Assembly: GCA_910583755.1 (NCBI GenBank)
Contig: CAJTZO010000014.1
Coordinates: forward strand, 1 to 50,245
Direction of reading: 5' to 3'
Source: an uncultured Clostridia bacterium
GTDB lineage: Bacteria; Bacillota; Clostridia; Lachnospirales; Anaerotignaceae
Length of the DNA: 50,245 nucleotides
A program made the translations under genes and the position numbers. Shown here one piece after another: positions 8,305 through 16,704 of this stretch. The stretch's first letter is position 1, and every line of letters begins with the position of its first letter. The notes beneath the pieces are model-generated. The model saw nothing but the letters and a program-made list of their open reading frames with translations. It did not search any database and was not told where the DNA came from.

Positions 8305-9294
8305 ATGAGTGAGAAAATAAAAGTAGCCATTGCAGGCTATGGTAATATTGGTCGTGGTGTAGAAGCTGCTATTGCACAAAATGAAGATATGATATTAACA
8401 ACAGTTTTTACAAGAAGAAATCCAGAAAGTATCCAAATTAATACAGCGGGTGCAAACGTAATGAAAATGTCAGATGCAGCATCTGTAAAAGATGAAATTG
8501 ATGTTGTAATTCTTTGTGGTGGTTCTGCAACAGACTTACCAGTACAAGGTCCAGAAATGGCACAACTTTTTAATACAGTAGATAGTTTTGATACTCATGC
8601 AAAAATACCAGAATATTTTAAGGCAGTAGAAGAAGCTGCTTCTAAAAATGGACATGTTTCTATTATTTCTGTTGGCTGGGACCCAGGTTTATTCTCTATT
8701 AATAGACTTTATGGAAGTGCAATTTTACCAAATGGAGGATACTATACTTTTTGGGGAAAAGGTGTAAGTCAAGGACATTCTGATGCTATCAGACGTGTAA
8801 AAGGTGTAAAAAATGGAATTCAATATACAGTCCCTGTAGAGTCTGCTGTAGAGGCAGCCAGAAGTGGCAATTTACCAGAATTGACAACACGTCAAAAACA
8901 TACTCGTCTTTGTTATGTTGTAGCAGAAGAAGGAGCTGACTTAACAGAAATTGAAAAAACTATTAAAGAAATGCCAAATTATTTTTCGGACTATGATACT
9001 ACAGTAAATTTTATTTCTGAGGAAGAATTAAAACAACATCATAGTAAAATGCCTCATGGTGGTTTTGTTATTCATAGTGGTAGCACAAACAATGGTGCAA
9101 ATAACCATGTGATTGAATATTCTTTAAAATTAGATTCTAATCCAGAATTTACAGGTTCTGTACTTGTTGCTTATGCAAGGGCTGCTTATCGTTTAGCAAA
9201 AAAAGGGGAAAGTGGCGCAAAAACCGTATTTGATATTGCTCCAGCCATGCTTTCTCCAAAAACAGGAGAAGTTCTGAGAAGTACATTATTGTAA
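8305..9294 (+). CDS. ddh: meso-Diaminopimelate D-dehydrogenase
   Basis: An NADPH-dependent cytoplasmic enzyme (EC 1.4.1.16) that aminates tetrahydrodipicolinate directly to meso-diaminopimelate, a one-step route to lysine and peptidoglycan. At 329 residues it has the family length. The N-terminal Rossmann motif is VAIAGYGNIGRG (8-19). The blocks GWDPGLFSINR and FWGKGVSQGHSDAIRRV are typical of Ddh. AAGGAGG (8291-8297) precedes the ATG at 8305. It is transcribed alone, divergent from groESL, and ends at a strong terminator. Confidence 0.97.
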   Translation: MSEKIKVAIAGYGNIGRGVEAAIAQNEDMILTTVFTRRNPESIQINTAGANVMKMSDAASVKDEIDVVILCGGSATDLPVQGPEMAQLFNTVDSFDTHAKIPEYFKAVEEAASKNGHVSIISVGWDPGLFSINRLYGSAILPNGGYYTFWGKGVSQGHSDAIRRVKGVKNGIQYTVPVESAVEAARSGNLPELTTRQKHTRLCYVVAEEGADLTEIEKTIKEMPNYFSDYDTTVNFISEEELKQHHSKMPHGGFVIHSGSTNNGANNHVIEYSLKLDSNPEFTGSVLVAYARAAYRLAKKGESGAKTVFDIAPAMLSPKTGEVLRSTLL

Positions 9295-9296
9295 TA

Positions 9297-9333
9297 AAAA
9301 AAGGTGTAGTAACATAATACTACACCTTTTTTT
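9297..9333. terminator. Bidirectional terminator between ddh and the FeoB-associated gene
   Basis: AAGGTGTAGT (9301-9310) pairs with ACTACACCTT (9319-9328). The stem is flanked by A-runs and T-runs, so it can work on both strands. The stop codon of the minus-strand small gene lies inside the stem. Confidence 0.9.
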
Positions 9334-9478
9334 CATTACTATGGCAGTCATTATGAAAGGGACAATGACTGCACCCTTCCCCAAATCCCTGTTTTTTTCT
9401 TTTCTTTTTTTTATATTGATAATGTATAGCACAAATGACCAAAAAAAGAATTACAGATATTGCAATAATATTTCCCAT
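9320..9478 (-). CDS. FeoB-associated Cys-rich small membrane protein
   Basis: A 52-residue protein read by eye from the minus strand. It has one membrane helix (residues 4-20, IIAISVILFLVICAIHY), a Lys-rich stretch (KKKKRKK) and a short cysteine-rich tail with C36, C39 and C45 (GCSHCPFHNDC). This layout is that of the FeoB-associated Cys-rich membrane protein family, thought to help ferrous iron uptake. GAGGAG at 9490-9485 precedes the ATG at 9478. No feoA or feoB is present in the window, so it is an orphan here. It is convergent with ddh. Confidence 0.8.
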   Translation of the reverse strand: MGNIIAISVILFLVICAIHYQYKKKKRKKQGFGEGCSHCPFHNDCHSNEKKV

Positions 9479-9493
9479 AGTATTCTCCTCTAG

Positions 9494-10627
9494 TTAAATA
9501 TAATAATCCATATAATGGTTCAAAAGTTTTTCAAATTGCTCACCATCAGGGATATTTTTTTCATACTGTTCTATCATATCCTGATGATTTAATCTATCCA
9601 TCATGGTCCAATCTGCTGAAAATCCCATTCTTCTAGCAATTTGATATTTTCTTTGCATTTTTCTAGGTAGTGCTAAAAAAGAATTAATATATTCTAGCAT
9701 AGTGTACAAGTCTTTATCTAAATATCCATTTACATTTTGTAATAGATTGATAATGTGGTCACTTGCTAAATATCCATTACAATTTTGAATATGTTCTAAC
9801 ATTATCTTAATTTCTAATAATTTTTCTATATCACTGCACTCTATAAACTTTCCTGTTTTGACTAAGTCCTCCATCAAAGAACCTGTTTTTACTACAAAGG
9901 TTCTCAATCTAACAAAATCAGGATTAACAGCATTAATAACATTTGCTGTTTCAATGGCATTTTTTTGAGAATACTCTTTTCCACCTGCACCTGGCATAAA
10001 ATAAATAGAAAGTTCAATTCCAGCTTGTTTTACTTTTTTTCCGCCTTCTATTTGCTGCTTTTGTGTACTTCCTTTTCCAATTAACTGTAAAACATCATCA
10101 GAACCTGTTTCAAAACCAGAATGAATCCTGTCTAACCCTGCTGATTTTAATTGGTAAAATTGTTCTTGCGTAATACAAGATAAAGTATCTGCCCTTCCAT
10201 AAGATGTAACACGTTGAATTTCTGGTAATTTTTGACGAATATATGTTACAATCTCTACTAACCATTCTGTTTTTAATACAAGAGTATTGGCATCTTGCAA
10301 AAAAATGGAATGACTATTTCCTTCTGTTAACCAATGGAAAACCATATAATAACATTCTTTTTCCTTTTGTGTTGGTAATTGGTCAAATTCTTCTTGAATC
10401 GCTTTTCTATCTAAATCTCCATTCAGATAATGACTTTGTATTTTATCTCGATAATATGCCATAGCATCAATATCTTTTTTGATTTCCTTTACTGTTCTTG
10501 TATGAAACTTTTTTGTTTTATATAACATACAAAATTTACATTTGTTCCAAGGGCAATTTTCTGTTACACGAAGTAACAGACTATTTGCCTCACTAGGTGG
10601 ACGGATTGGACCTATTTGAAATTCCAT
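9494..10627 (-). CDS. Radical SAM protein of unknown substrate
   Basis: A 377-residue radical S-adenosylmethionine enzyme. The iron-sulfur cysteines are C25, C30 and C33 (ENCPWNKCKFC, a Cx4Cx2C spacing, wider than the usual Cx3Cx2C). Later blocks such as YGRADTLSC, the glycine-rich GLDRIHSGFETGSDDVL and MPGAGGKEY fit the SAM-binding barrel of the Elp3/HemN-like group. There is no TRAM or B12 domain. An AAAGGAA site precedes the ATG. It is followed downstream by the FeoB-associated gene 15 bp away, so the two may be co-transcribed. Function cannot be named from sequence. Confidence 0.85.
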   Translation of the reverse strand: MEFQIGPIRPPSEANSLLLRVTENCPWNKCKFCMLYKTKKFHTRTVKEIKKDIDAMAYYRDKIQSHYLNGDLDRKAIQEEFDQLPTQKEKECYYMVFHWLTEGNSHSIFLQDANTLVLKTEWLVEIVTYIRQKLPEIQRVTSYGRADTLSCITQEQFYQLKSAGLDRIHSGFETGSDDVLQLIGKGSTQKQQIEGGKKVKQAGIELSIYFMPGAGGKEYSQKNAIETANVINAVNPDFVRLRTFVVKTGSLMEDLVKTGKFIECSDIEKLLEIKIMLEHIQNCNGYLASDHIINLLQNVNGYLDKDLYTMLEYINSFLALPRKMQRKYQIARRMGFSADWTMMDRLNHQDMIEQYEKNIPDGEQFEKLLNHYMDYYI

Positions 10628-10656
10628 AATTTATATTCCTTTCTTTTGTTTAAACT

Positions 10657-10685
10657 AAAAGGAATGGATTTATTCCACTCCTTTT
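10657..10685 (-). terminator. Terminator after the 10697 gene
   Basis: AAAAGGAATGG (10657-10667) pairs with CCACTCCTTTT (10675-10685), with a G-U pair on the minus strand. It sits between the 10697 stop and the radical SAM start. Confidence 0.65.
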
Positions 10686-10696
10686 GACAATATTTT

Positions 10697-11704
10697 TTAC
10701 TCGTACACCAAAAATGTACTTTTTGCTTCTGTACCATCCAGTTCCCAAAGGGTATTACTTGGTACAATTTCTATTGTACCATTTTGTCTTTGTATTGCAA
10801 CATTATTTGCCATGTTATTATATTCTTCCACTAGTACATAAGGTGAAGCAGAGTAATCTTCTATGACAGCAACGTTTTCTCCAGTTGCTTTATCTTTTTT
10901 TTCAGAAAGTATAAACCTTCTCCAATTATCATCCCAATAATAAGTTTGATTTACCACACGATTTTTGGCAGTATGAAATGTACTTTCATCTGGAATATTA
11001 TCTTTATCTGTACTATCTGAAATTCTATATGCTTGATATTGTGTTAACTTTAAAGTAGGATTATTTTCATCCGTTTTTCCATCTGCAAATTCAGAACGTT
11101 CTTCAATTTTTTGCCAACGTTCTTCTCCAGATGTATCCCAACTACCATTCCATGTTACTTCAATACCCTCTGGTATATTTAAAACATTTTGAAACATTTC
11201 ATTTTTATCATCCCATATATATCCTTTTAAAAAAGAAGAACGTTCATAAGCACCAATATTTTGGTTTGCATACTCTCTTACAATCATAATATTGGTGCCA
11301 TCACTGTTTAATGGCAAGAAGAAAACATCTTTTACATCAAAAAATTCTCCTACATCACTGATATATGTATAATCATCCCCTTCTTTGTTCTTTGTATAAG
11401 CGGCTAAATCTGTATTTTTTAGCCCAAACGATAATGCTATAATTGCTTGTTCCTGACCATTTCCTAATAAATCTCCCTCATACACTGTAATCTCTACTGT
11501 TTCTTCTGGGGAAAAAACTGCATCTCTACCTGTGTCATGTAATACGATACGAGAAATATTTTCTTTATTTTTTTCACTGTTTGGGTCTTGTAGCATATCT
11601 GTTGTTATTTTTTCTGCAACGCCATATGTTTTTACAGTAAAAATTCCCAATACTACAAAAGCAACACAAATAACAATTCCCCATTTTTTTAGTAATCCAA
11701 TCAT
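10697..11704 (-). CDS. Membrane-anchored extracytoplasmic protein, unknown family (paralogue of the 33226 gene)
   Basis: A 335-residue protein with an N-terminal anchor or uncleaved signal (residues 7-27, WGIVICVAFVVLGIFTV), so the rest probably lies outside the membrane. The body is acidic, rich in Trp, Tyr and Asn, and mostly beta in character. It has no motif I can name. The gene at 33226 encodes the same family: SFLKGYIW against DFLKGYLW, VTWNGSWD against AYWNNAWI, and a closing block TYYWDDNWRRFIL against LSWSSKWNCFIL, each followed by a TGE.VAVI segment. AGGAGGTG precedes the ATG at 11704. Downstream of the GGT-like gene, 61 bp away. Confidence 0.7.
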   Translation of the reverse strand: MIGLLKKWGIVICVAFVVLGIFTVKTYGVAEKITTDMLQDPNSEKNKENISRIVLHDTGRDAVFSPEETVEITVYEGDLLGNGQEQAIIALSFGLKNTDLAAYTKNKEGDDYTYISDVGEFFDVKDVFFLPLNSDGTNIMIVREYANQNIGAYERSSFLKGYIWDDKNEMFQNVLNIPEGIEVTWNGSWDTSGEERWQKIEERSEFADGKTDENNPTLKLTQYQAYRISDSTDKDNIPDESTFHTAKNRVVNQTYYWDDNWRRFILSEKKDKATGENVAVIEDYSASPYVLVEEYNNMANNVAIQRQNGTIEIVPSNTLWELDGTEAKSTFLVYE

Positions 11705-11765
11705 ATGGTATACACCTCCTATACCATATGTATATGATTCCTTTTATCAATTCTTTCACAATTTT

Positions 11766-13373
11766 TTACCAAACTGCAACCATACCATCTGCTCTTGGTT
11801 CTGTTGCGCCAGCAAAAACACCATTTTTTTGACACAATATCATTTGTCCTCTGCCAAAATCGATTGACTCTGCTTCAATAGAAATATTATGTCCTTTTCG
11901 AACTAATTCTTCCGTAATAGCATAAGGAAATTCCCTTTCTACCATAATTTTTTTACCACCTATCCATTGCCATCTAGGAGCATCTAATGCTTCCTGTGGG
12001 TTCATATGAAAATCAATTAAATTCATAATTGTTTGTACATGACCTTGTGGTTGCATAAAACCACCCATTACTCCAAATGGTCCCACTGCCTTTCCCTGCT
12101 TTGTTAGAAAACCGGGAATAATGGTATGATAAGGTTTTTTACAAGGAGCAATACAATTTTCCATCGTTTCATCCAATGAGAAATTAGCTCCCCTATCATG
12201 AAGTGCGATGCCTGTATCAGGAATGACAATACCAGAGCCAAACCCTTCATAATTGCTTTGGATATAAGAAACCATATTCCCTTCTTCATCAGCAGTGCAA
12301 AGGTATACAGTACCTCCACAATAAGGATTTCCGTAATTTGGTAAAATTGCCTTCTCTCCAATTTCTTGCCGTCTTTTTTGCGCATATTTCTGAGAAAGTA
12401 ATTGCTCTGTAGTCACTTTCATAAAGCGCTTGTCACTGACATATCTTTTTCCATCTTCAAATGCCAATTTCATAGCCTCTATTTGTTTATGATATGTTTC
12501 AGTACATTCTTTTACTTTTATATCAAATCCATTGATAATATTAAGCGCCATCAATGCTACAATACCATGTCCATTTGGTGGTATTTCCCAAACATCATAG
12601 CCTCTGTAATTAATGGAGATAGGTTCTACCCATTCTGGAAAATAATTTTCTAAATCTTTTTTTCTTAAATAACCACCTGTTTGTTTTGAAAATATATCTA
12701 TTTTGTCAGCTAATGCTCCTTTATAAAAAGAAGCACATTTTGTTTGTGCAAGTTCTTCCAGTGTTTTGGCATGATAAGAAGAACTCCACATTTCTCCTGC
12801 AAAAGGTGCCCTCCCCTTTGGGGCAAAAATGCGAAACCATTCTGCAAATATATCTTCTTTGCATTCTTTTTTATACTGTTCAAAAGATTTTTCCCAAAGT
12901 CTCGCAATGGTTGGTGTAACGGGAAAACCTTCTTTTGCATAGGAAATTGCAGGTTGTAACAATGTTTCAAAAGGTAATTTACCATACTTTTGAGAAAGTT
13001 CTGCCCATGCCCCTACTGCACCTGGCACCGTAACAGGAATCCAACCTAAAAGAGGCATTTTTTCATACCCTTGTTTTTTTACTTTTTCTGCTGTAATTTC
13101 CGCTGGAGACATACCACTTGCATTTAGCCCTAAAAGTTTTCCCTCTTTCCATATTAATGTAAAAGCATCACTTCCTAAGCCGTTGGAAGTGGGTTCTACT
13201 ACCGTTAAACAAGCAGCGGTAGCAACTGCTGCATCAATTGCATTTCCACCTTTTTTTAAAATATCTAGTCCTGCCTGTGCTGCCAAAGGCTGTGAAGTGC
13301 AAACCATACCCTTTTTTCCATATATTACTTTTCTTCTAGATGTATAAGCATATTTTTGACTATCAAAATTCAA
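11766..13373 (-). CDS. Gamma-glutamyltransferase family protein (YwrD-like)
   Basis: An Ntn-hydrolase of the gamma-glutamyltransferase/glutathione hydrolase family, 535 residues. The autoprocessing threonine is expected at Thr355 in GGTVYLCTADEEGNMVS. The downstream blocks SNYEGFGSGIVIP and FGVMGGFMQPQGH are family signatures and resemble Bacillus YwrD more than classical Ggt. No signal peptide is visible, so it is likely cytoplasmic. The start is TTG at 13373, with GGGAGAGG 6 nt upstream; the open frame to 13436 has no better start. It follows the broken pdaB 3' half by 65 bp. Confidence 0.88.
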   Translation of the reverse strand: MNFDSQKYAYTSRRKVIYGKKGMVCTSQPLAAQAGLDILKKGGNAIDAAVATAACLTVVEPTSNGLGSDAFTLIWKEGKLLGLNASGMSPAEITAEKVKKQGYEKMPLLGWIPVTVPGAVGAWAELSQKYGKLPFETLLQPAISYAKEGFPVTPTIARLWEKSFEQYKKECKEDIFAEWFRIFAPKGRAPFAGEMWSSSYHAKTLEELAQTKCASFYKGALADKIDIFSKQTGGYLRKKDLENYFPEWVEPISINYRGYDVWEIPPNGHGIVALMALNIINGFDIKVKECTETYHKQIEAMKLAFEDGKRYVSDKRFMKVTTEQLLSQKYAQKRRQEIGEKAILPNYGNPYCGGTVYLCTADEEGNMVSYIQSNYEGFGSGIVIPDTGIALHDRGANFSLDETMENCIAPCKKPYHTIIPGFLTKQGKAVGPFGVMGGFMQPQGHVQTIMNLIDFHMNPQEALDAPRWQWIGGKKIMVEREFPYAITEELVRKGHNISIEAESIDFGRGQMILCQKNGVFAGATEPRADGMVAVW

Positions 13374-13438
13374 TTTTAACCTCTCCCTTGTAAAAATAAT
13401 TACTTTTATTGTATTTATTTTACAAGTAGAAAGCAATA

Positions 13439-14029
13439 TTAATTTGTGGAAGATTTCACTTTTTGTCTGCCTTCATGGTCCATTTCATAATTGTCTCTAA
13501 TGATAATTTCAGAAATAGGTACAATTTCATATCCTTTTTCTTTTAATCCTTTGATAATGCTATCTAAAACTTTAGGTGTATATTTTGCATCATTATGGAA
13601 CAAAATGATAGAGCCATTTCCTAGATGTTTATGATTTAACACTTGATTTATTTCATGTTCTGTACCTAATTCCTTCCAATCTAAACTATCCACATCCCAT
13701 TGTACTGTATAATATCCTGTTTCTTCTGCTGCTTCAATAGTTTTATTATCATACTCTCCAAAAGGAGGACGGAATAATTCCATATCCACACCTGTTAACT
13801 CCTTGACTTTTTGATGTGCTGTTTGTAATTCCCCTTTAATTTGTTCCTTGGTTAATTGACTCATATGAGGATGTGTTGCAGAATGGTTTCCTAAATCGTG
13901 CCCTGCTTCTGCAATCTTTTTCACTTCTTCTGGATAATCATCTACCCAGTAGCCACACATAAAAAATGTTGTTTTTACATCATTTTCATCTAATATTCTT
14001 AAAAGTTCATCCGTATCATCTGCACCCCA
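13439..14029 (-). pseudogene. pdaB: pdaB-type polysaccharide deacetylase, 3' part of an interrupted gene
   Basis: The C-terminal three quarters of a NodB-fold polysaccharide deacetylase. Reading on the minus strand from 14029: W-GADDTDELLRILDEN, then VKTTFFMCGYW, the zinc-binding motif NHSATHPHM, RPPFGEYD, WDVDSLDW and SIILFHND. The first catalytic motif and the signal/anchor are missing here. They are found at 25814-26010 on the same strand. Joining the parts at the shared TG gives 786 nt, that is 261 codons plus stop, normal for PdaB. In this unjoined state the frame upstream of 14029 is element sequence (RTYSHAH) and no ribosome site serves it. The next Met, at 13960, lies inside the fold. 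Confidence 0.92.
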
Positions 14030-14050
14030 GTGTGCATGTGAATAAGTACG
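14015..14050 (-). other. Left attachment site (attL-like) of the pdaB intervening element
   Basis: On the minus strand the element-side arm CGTACTTATT occupies 14050-14041. An 11-nt spacer (14040-14030) follows, then the presumed crossover TG at 14029-14028, then host pdaB sequence beginning GGGTGCAGATG. The partner site is at 25793-25825. Both breakpoints share TGGG. Confidence 0.85.
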
Positions 14051-14057
14051 TAGAAAA

Positions 14058-14363
14058 TTAAACCATATATTCTATCAATTCTTTTTCATATAAAGCAATG
14101 TCATCTTCTTTATCAAAAGGAAGATTTCCTTTACAAAACATTATATCAGAAGTAATATTTCCAGCCTCAAAATCAACCCAGTAATAATGATTTGATTCAT
14201 ATAATACAATATTTCCTAGTCCATTTTGAGAATAAATTTTTATCCAATATTGGTGCCCAAATTCGCTCAATTCAGCACTCTCTATAAATATGCCTTTTTT
14301 TGCCCATTTTTCTTTTCTTTTTAGATACCAATTTTCAAATAGTTTAAATTTTTCATCATCCAT
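14058..14363 (-). CDS. Hypothetical protein, 101 residues
   Basis: A small soluble protein rich in aromatic and charged residues (NWYLKRKEKWAKKG near the start, ESNHYYWVDFEAG in the middle, ending ELIEYMV). I recognise no family. Its size, acidity and single-copy cytoplasmic look resemble immunity-type proteins, which is only an impression. AAGGGGA precedes the ATG at 14363. It is the gene nearest the left attachment site (its stop is 7 bp from the arm) and lies 27 bp downstream of the DUF4291 gene, so the two are likely co-transcribed toward the site. Confidence 0.65.
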   Translation of the reverse strand: MDDEKFKLFENWYLKRKEKWAKKGIFIESAELSEFGHQYWIKIYSQNGLGNIVLYESNHYYWVDFEAGNITSDIMFCKGNLPFDKEDDIALYEKELIEYMV

Positions 14364-14390
14364 AAAAAAATCCCCTTAACATTTATTCTA

Positions 14391-14972
14391 TCATTTCATA
14401 TTAAGTCTGCTTCTAATTTCATTATCTGTAATAGGATATATTTTTTCTGTTGGAAAATTTTTTAATTTTCCGTTTTTTCTTTGTTCGTTCCATTTTCTTA
14501 CTTGTGGAGTAATATCTTCTATCCGACAGATACCTGTATCTAAAAAATTTTTCAAAGAACTTCCTTTTAATCCAATTTGGATTGCTGCACGATTGATAGC
14601 ATTTCCATTCACATTTTTATCAGGGTCCCATTGACAATATACTGTAGCTTCCTTAAAAGCCTTTCTCCATTTTAAAACATCACCATTTGTAGAATCTGGT
14701 GATGTTAAAACTGCTTTTTTTAACAATTCATGAAACATTGTTTGATAAATATCTAAGGCAAGAATACATTCTTGATTCTTTTTTGTTCCCCAATTTGAAC
14801 GGTACATCATCCAAAGAAAAGATGGTTTTATCCATGTCATACGATTGATATTAAAATGTTCTCCAAATGTTTGTAATCGAACTGCTTCTTGAGCAATCGT
14901 AGGATGATAAGCTTGATAAACTCGAATACATTGGTTATCATATTGTGCAAATACTTCTTTGATATATTCCAT
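14391..14972 (-). CDS. DUF4291 domain-containing protein
   Basis: A 193-residue soluble protein. The blocks AQYDNQCIRVYQAYHP near the start and RMTWIKPSFLWMMYRSNWG around residues 45-63 are the DUF4291 hallmark; molecular function is unknown. The C-terminal part QIGLKGSSLKNF and ITPQVRKW also fits the family. GGAGGG lies 6 nt upstream of the ATG at 14972, so the in-frame extension to 15011 is not used. It is divergent from the riboswitch-controlled MATE gene. Confidence 0.85.
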   Translation of the reverse strand: MEYIKEVFAQYDNQCIRVYQAYHPTIAQEAVRLQTFGEHFNINRMTWIKPSFLWMMYRSNWGTKKNQECILALDIYQTMFHELLKKAVLTSPDSTNGDVLKWRKAFKEATVYCQWDPDKNVNGNAINRAAIQIGLKGSSLKNFLDTGICRIEDITPQVRKWNEQRKNGKLKNFPTEKIYPITDNEIRSRLNMK

Positions 14973-15004
14973 ATTCTTCCCTCCTAATTTTTTTGAGATG
15001 CAAT

Positions 15005-15033
15005 TTGACAAACATTTTATCTTATATTATAAT
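15005..15033 (+). promoter_or_regulatory. Promoter of the FMN riboswitch-MATE unit
   Basis: A perfect sigma-A promoter: TTGACA at 15005-15010, a 17-nt spacer, TATAAT at 15028-15033. The start site would be near 15040, exactly at the 5' edge of the riboswitch aptamer. Confidence 0.9.
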
Positions 15034-15040
15034 TATACTA

Positions 15041-15155
15041 TATTTTCTTCAAAAATGGAAATCCTACCGGCGGTATCATAGCCCGCAAGCGAATTTTCGC
15101 AGAATTTGGTTTATTCCAAAGCCGACAGTAAAGTCTGGATGGGAGAAGAAAAATA
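15041..15155 (+). promoter_or_regulatory. FMN riboswitch (RFN element) aptamer
   Basis: The conserved RFN blocks are present in order: GGAAATCC, TACCGGCGGT, AGCCCGCAAGCG, a variable arm, GCCGACAGTAAAGTCTGGAT and GGGAGAAGA. The closing stem P1 pairs TATTTTCTTC (15041-15050) with GAAGAAAAATA (15145-15155), with one bulged base. It binds flavin mononucleotide in the nascent mRNA. The 5' side of P2 is shorter than usual. Confidence 0.93.
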
Positions 15156-15157
15156 GT

Positions 15158-15249
15158 ATGATGTTTTTATGTCAATTATTTTTCTTTTCTTTATCTTTAT
15201 CATAGAAAAATAGTTTTATAAAAACATCGTACAAAAACGGTGTTTTTTT
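15158..15249 (+). terminator. Expression platform of the FMN riboswitch (antiterminator and terminator)
   Basis: The terminator is AAAACATCGT (15221-15230), a 6-nt loop, ACGGTGTTTT (15237-15246) and a U-run. The 5' arm can pair instead with ATGATGTTTTTAT at 15158-15170 (12 of 13), forming an antiterminator. A second switch segment, TATTTTTCTT at 15177-15186, can pair with the 3' side of aptamer P1. FMN binding would favour P1 and the terminator, shutting off the MATE gene. Confidence 0.8.
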
Positions 15250-15279
15250 ATTTGTGCTAAAAAGAAAGGAAGTGTTTTT

Positions 15280-16653
15280 ATGGAAACAAAAGTGAATCCT
15301 CTTGCAACAGAAAGTATCCCCAAATTGCTTTTAAAATTTTCTGTTCCTACTACACTCACACTAATGGTGAATTATCTATATAATATTGTTGACCAGATTT
15401 TTGTAGGGCAAGGAGTAGGAATTACTGGGATTGCAGCAACAAATATTTCTTTTCCATTTTCTATTGTTTGTACAGCTTTGGCTCTTTTAATTGGTGATGG
15501 TTGCGCTGCACAAATTAGTTTATGTCTTGGAAGAAAAGAACAACAAAAAGCAAATCAATGCTTTGGAAATGCTTTTTTTCTTTTGATTTTTTGTGGTATA
15601 CTTGTTATCTTACTAGGAAATTTATTTTTAGAAAAGTTACTATTGCTTTGTGGTGCAACAATGACAATTTTATCTGCCTCTTTGCAATATACAAGAATTA
15701 TATTATTTGGATTACCTTTTATGATATTTAATGTGGCGTTTACTGCAATTATCCGTTCAGACGGAAATCCGAAATACACTATGAGAGCGATGATGATTGG
15801 TGCTGCTATCAATATTATATTAGACCCTATTTTTATCTTTTACTTTCGTATGGGAGTGCAAGGTGCTGCGATTGCAACAATATTGGGACAAATCGTATCT
15901 GGTATGATTTGTATTTGCTATATTCCTCACTTTCAAAACATTACATTTCAAAAGGATACCATGCTATTAGATAGAAAAACTGTTGTCACTATTTTATCTC
16001 TTGGTATTCCTAGTTTTATTACGCAAATTGCAACAGCCTGCACACAAATTGTTATGAATAATATTATGAGAGTTTATGGTGCTGATACCATATATGGCAG
16101 TGATATTGCACTTTCCTGTTATGGTACTATGATGAAAGTATATCAAATTGCTCATGCTATGTTTGTAGGGGTATCTTCTGGTACACAGCCGATTAATGGA
16201 TTTAATTATGGAGCAAAACAATATCAAAGAGTAAAACGAACATATTGTACTGCAATTATGATAGCATTGATTATTTCAATCCTATGGTGGCTTATTTATC
16301 AAATATTCCCTGCACAAATTGCAAAACTATTTGTTAATCCAGAGGAAACACAATATATTTTGTTTGCTATTCATTGTTATCGCTTTTATATGATGGCATT
16401 TTTTGTTTATGGGCTTCCCGCAGTAACAGCTTCCTTTTTTCAAGCAATTGGAAAATCCATTAATGCACTTGCAATTTCTATTTCTCGACAAATACTATTT
16501 TTAATTCCTCTTGCTATTCTTTTTTCCTCTCAATATGGTTTAGATGGTGCTTTACTTTCTGCACCTCTTGCAGATGTTTTAGCATTTGTATTTGCAATGG
16601 TATTAATTATATATGAATGGAGAAAATGGAAAGAAAAAGGATTTCTTCTTTGA
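15280..16653 (+). CDS. MATE family transporter under FMN riboswitch control (candidate flavin transporter)
   Basis: A 457-residue, full-length twelve-helix MATE protein. The N-terminus has the family pattern KFSVPTTLTLMVNYLYNIVDQIFVG, and the second half repeats it (LGIPSFITQIATACTQIVMNN). AAAGGAAG precedes the ATG at 15280. MATE proteins normally export cations and drugs. Here the FMN riboswitch directly upstream makes flavin, a flavin precursor or a flavin analogue the likely substrate; this is inferred from regulation alone. It is the only plus-strand gene inside the pdaB element and ends at a bidirectional terminator. Confidence 0.92.
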   Translation: METKVNPLATESIPKLLLKFSVPTTLTLMVNYLYNIVDQIFVGQGVGITGIAATNISFPFSIVCTALALLIGDGCAAQISLCLGRKEQQKANQCFGNAFFLLIFCGILVILLGNLFLEKLLLLCGATMTILSASLQYTRIILFGLPFMIFNVAFTAIIRSDGNPKYTMRAMMIGAAINIILDPIFIFYFRMGVQGAAIATILGQIVSGMICICYIPHFQNITFQKDTMLLDRKTVVTILSLGIPSFITQIATACTQIVMNNIMRVYGADTIYGSDIALSCYGTMMKVYQIAHAMFVGVSSGTQPINGFNYGAKQYQRVKRTYCTAIMIALIISILWWLIYQIFPAQIAKLFVNPEETQYILFAIHCYRFYMMAFFVYGLPAVTASFFQAIGKSINALAISISRQILFLIPLAILFSSQYGLDGALLSAPLADVLAFVFAMVLIIYEWRKWKEKGFLL

Positions 16654-16670
16654 AAAATTTTTTTGAAATT

Positions 16671-16699
16671 TTTCCTCGCTTTTTCAAAAAGCGAGGAAA
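16671..16699. terminator. Bidirectional terminator between MATE and the 16705 gene
   Basis: TTTCCTCGCTTTTT pairs with AAAAAGCGAGGAAA around a single C, a 14-bp perfect stem, with A-runs and T-runs on the two sides. It serves two convergent genes. Confidence 0.92.
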
Positions 16700-16704
16700 G
16701 TTTT

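Noticed and set aside
13439..13960. Complete short deacetylase starting at the Met at 13960
   Set aside because: That Met lies inside the NodB fold after the first catalytic motif, and no ribosome site precedes it; the missing part is at 25814-26010.
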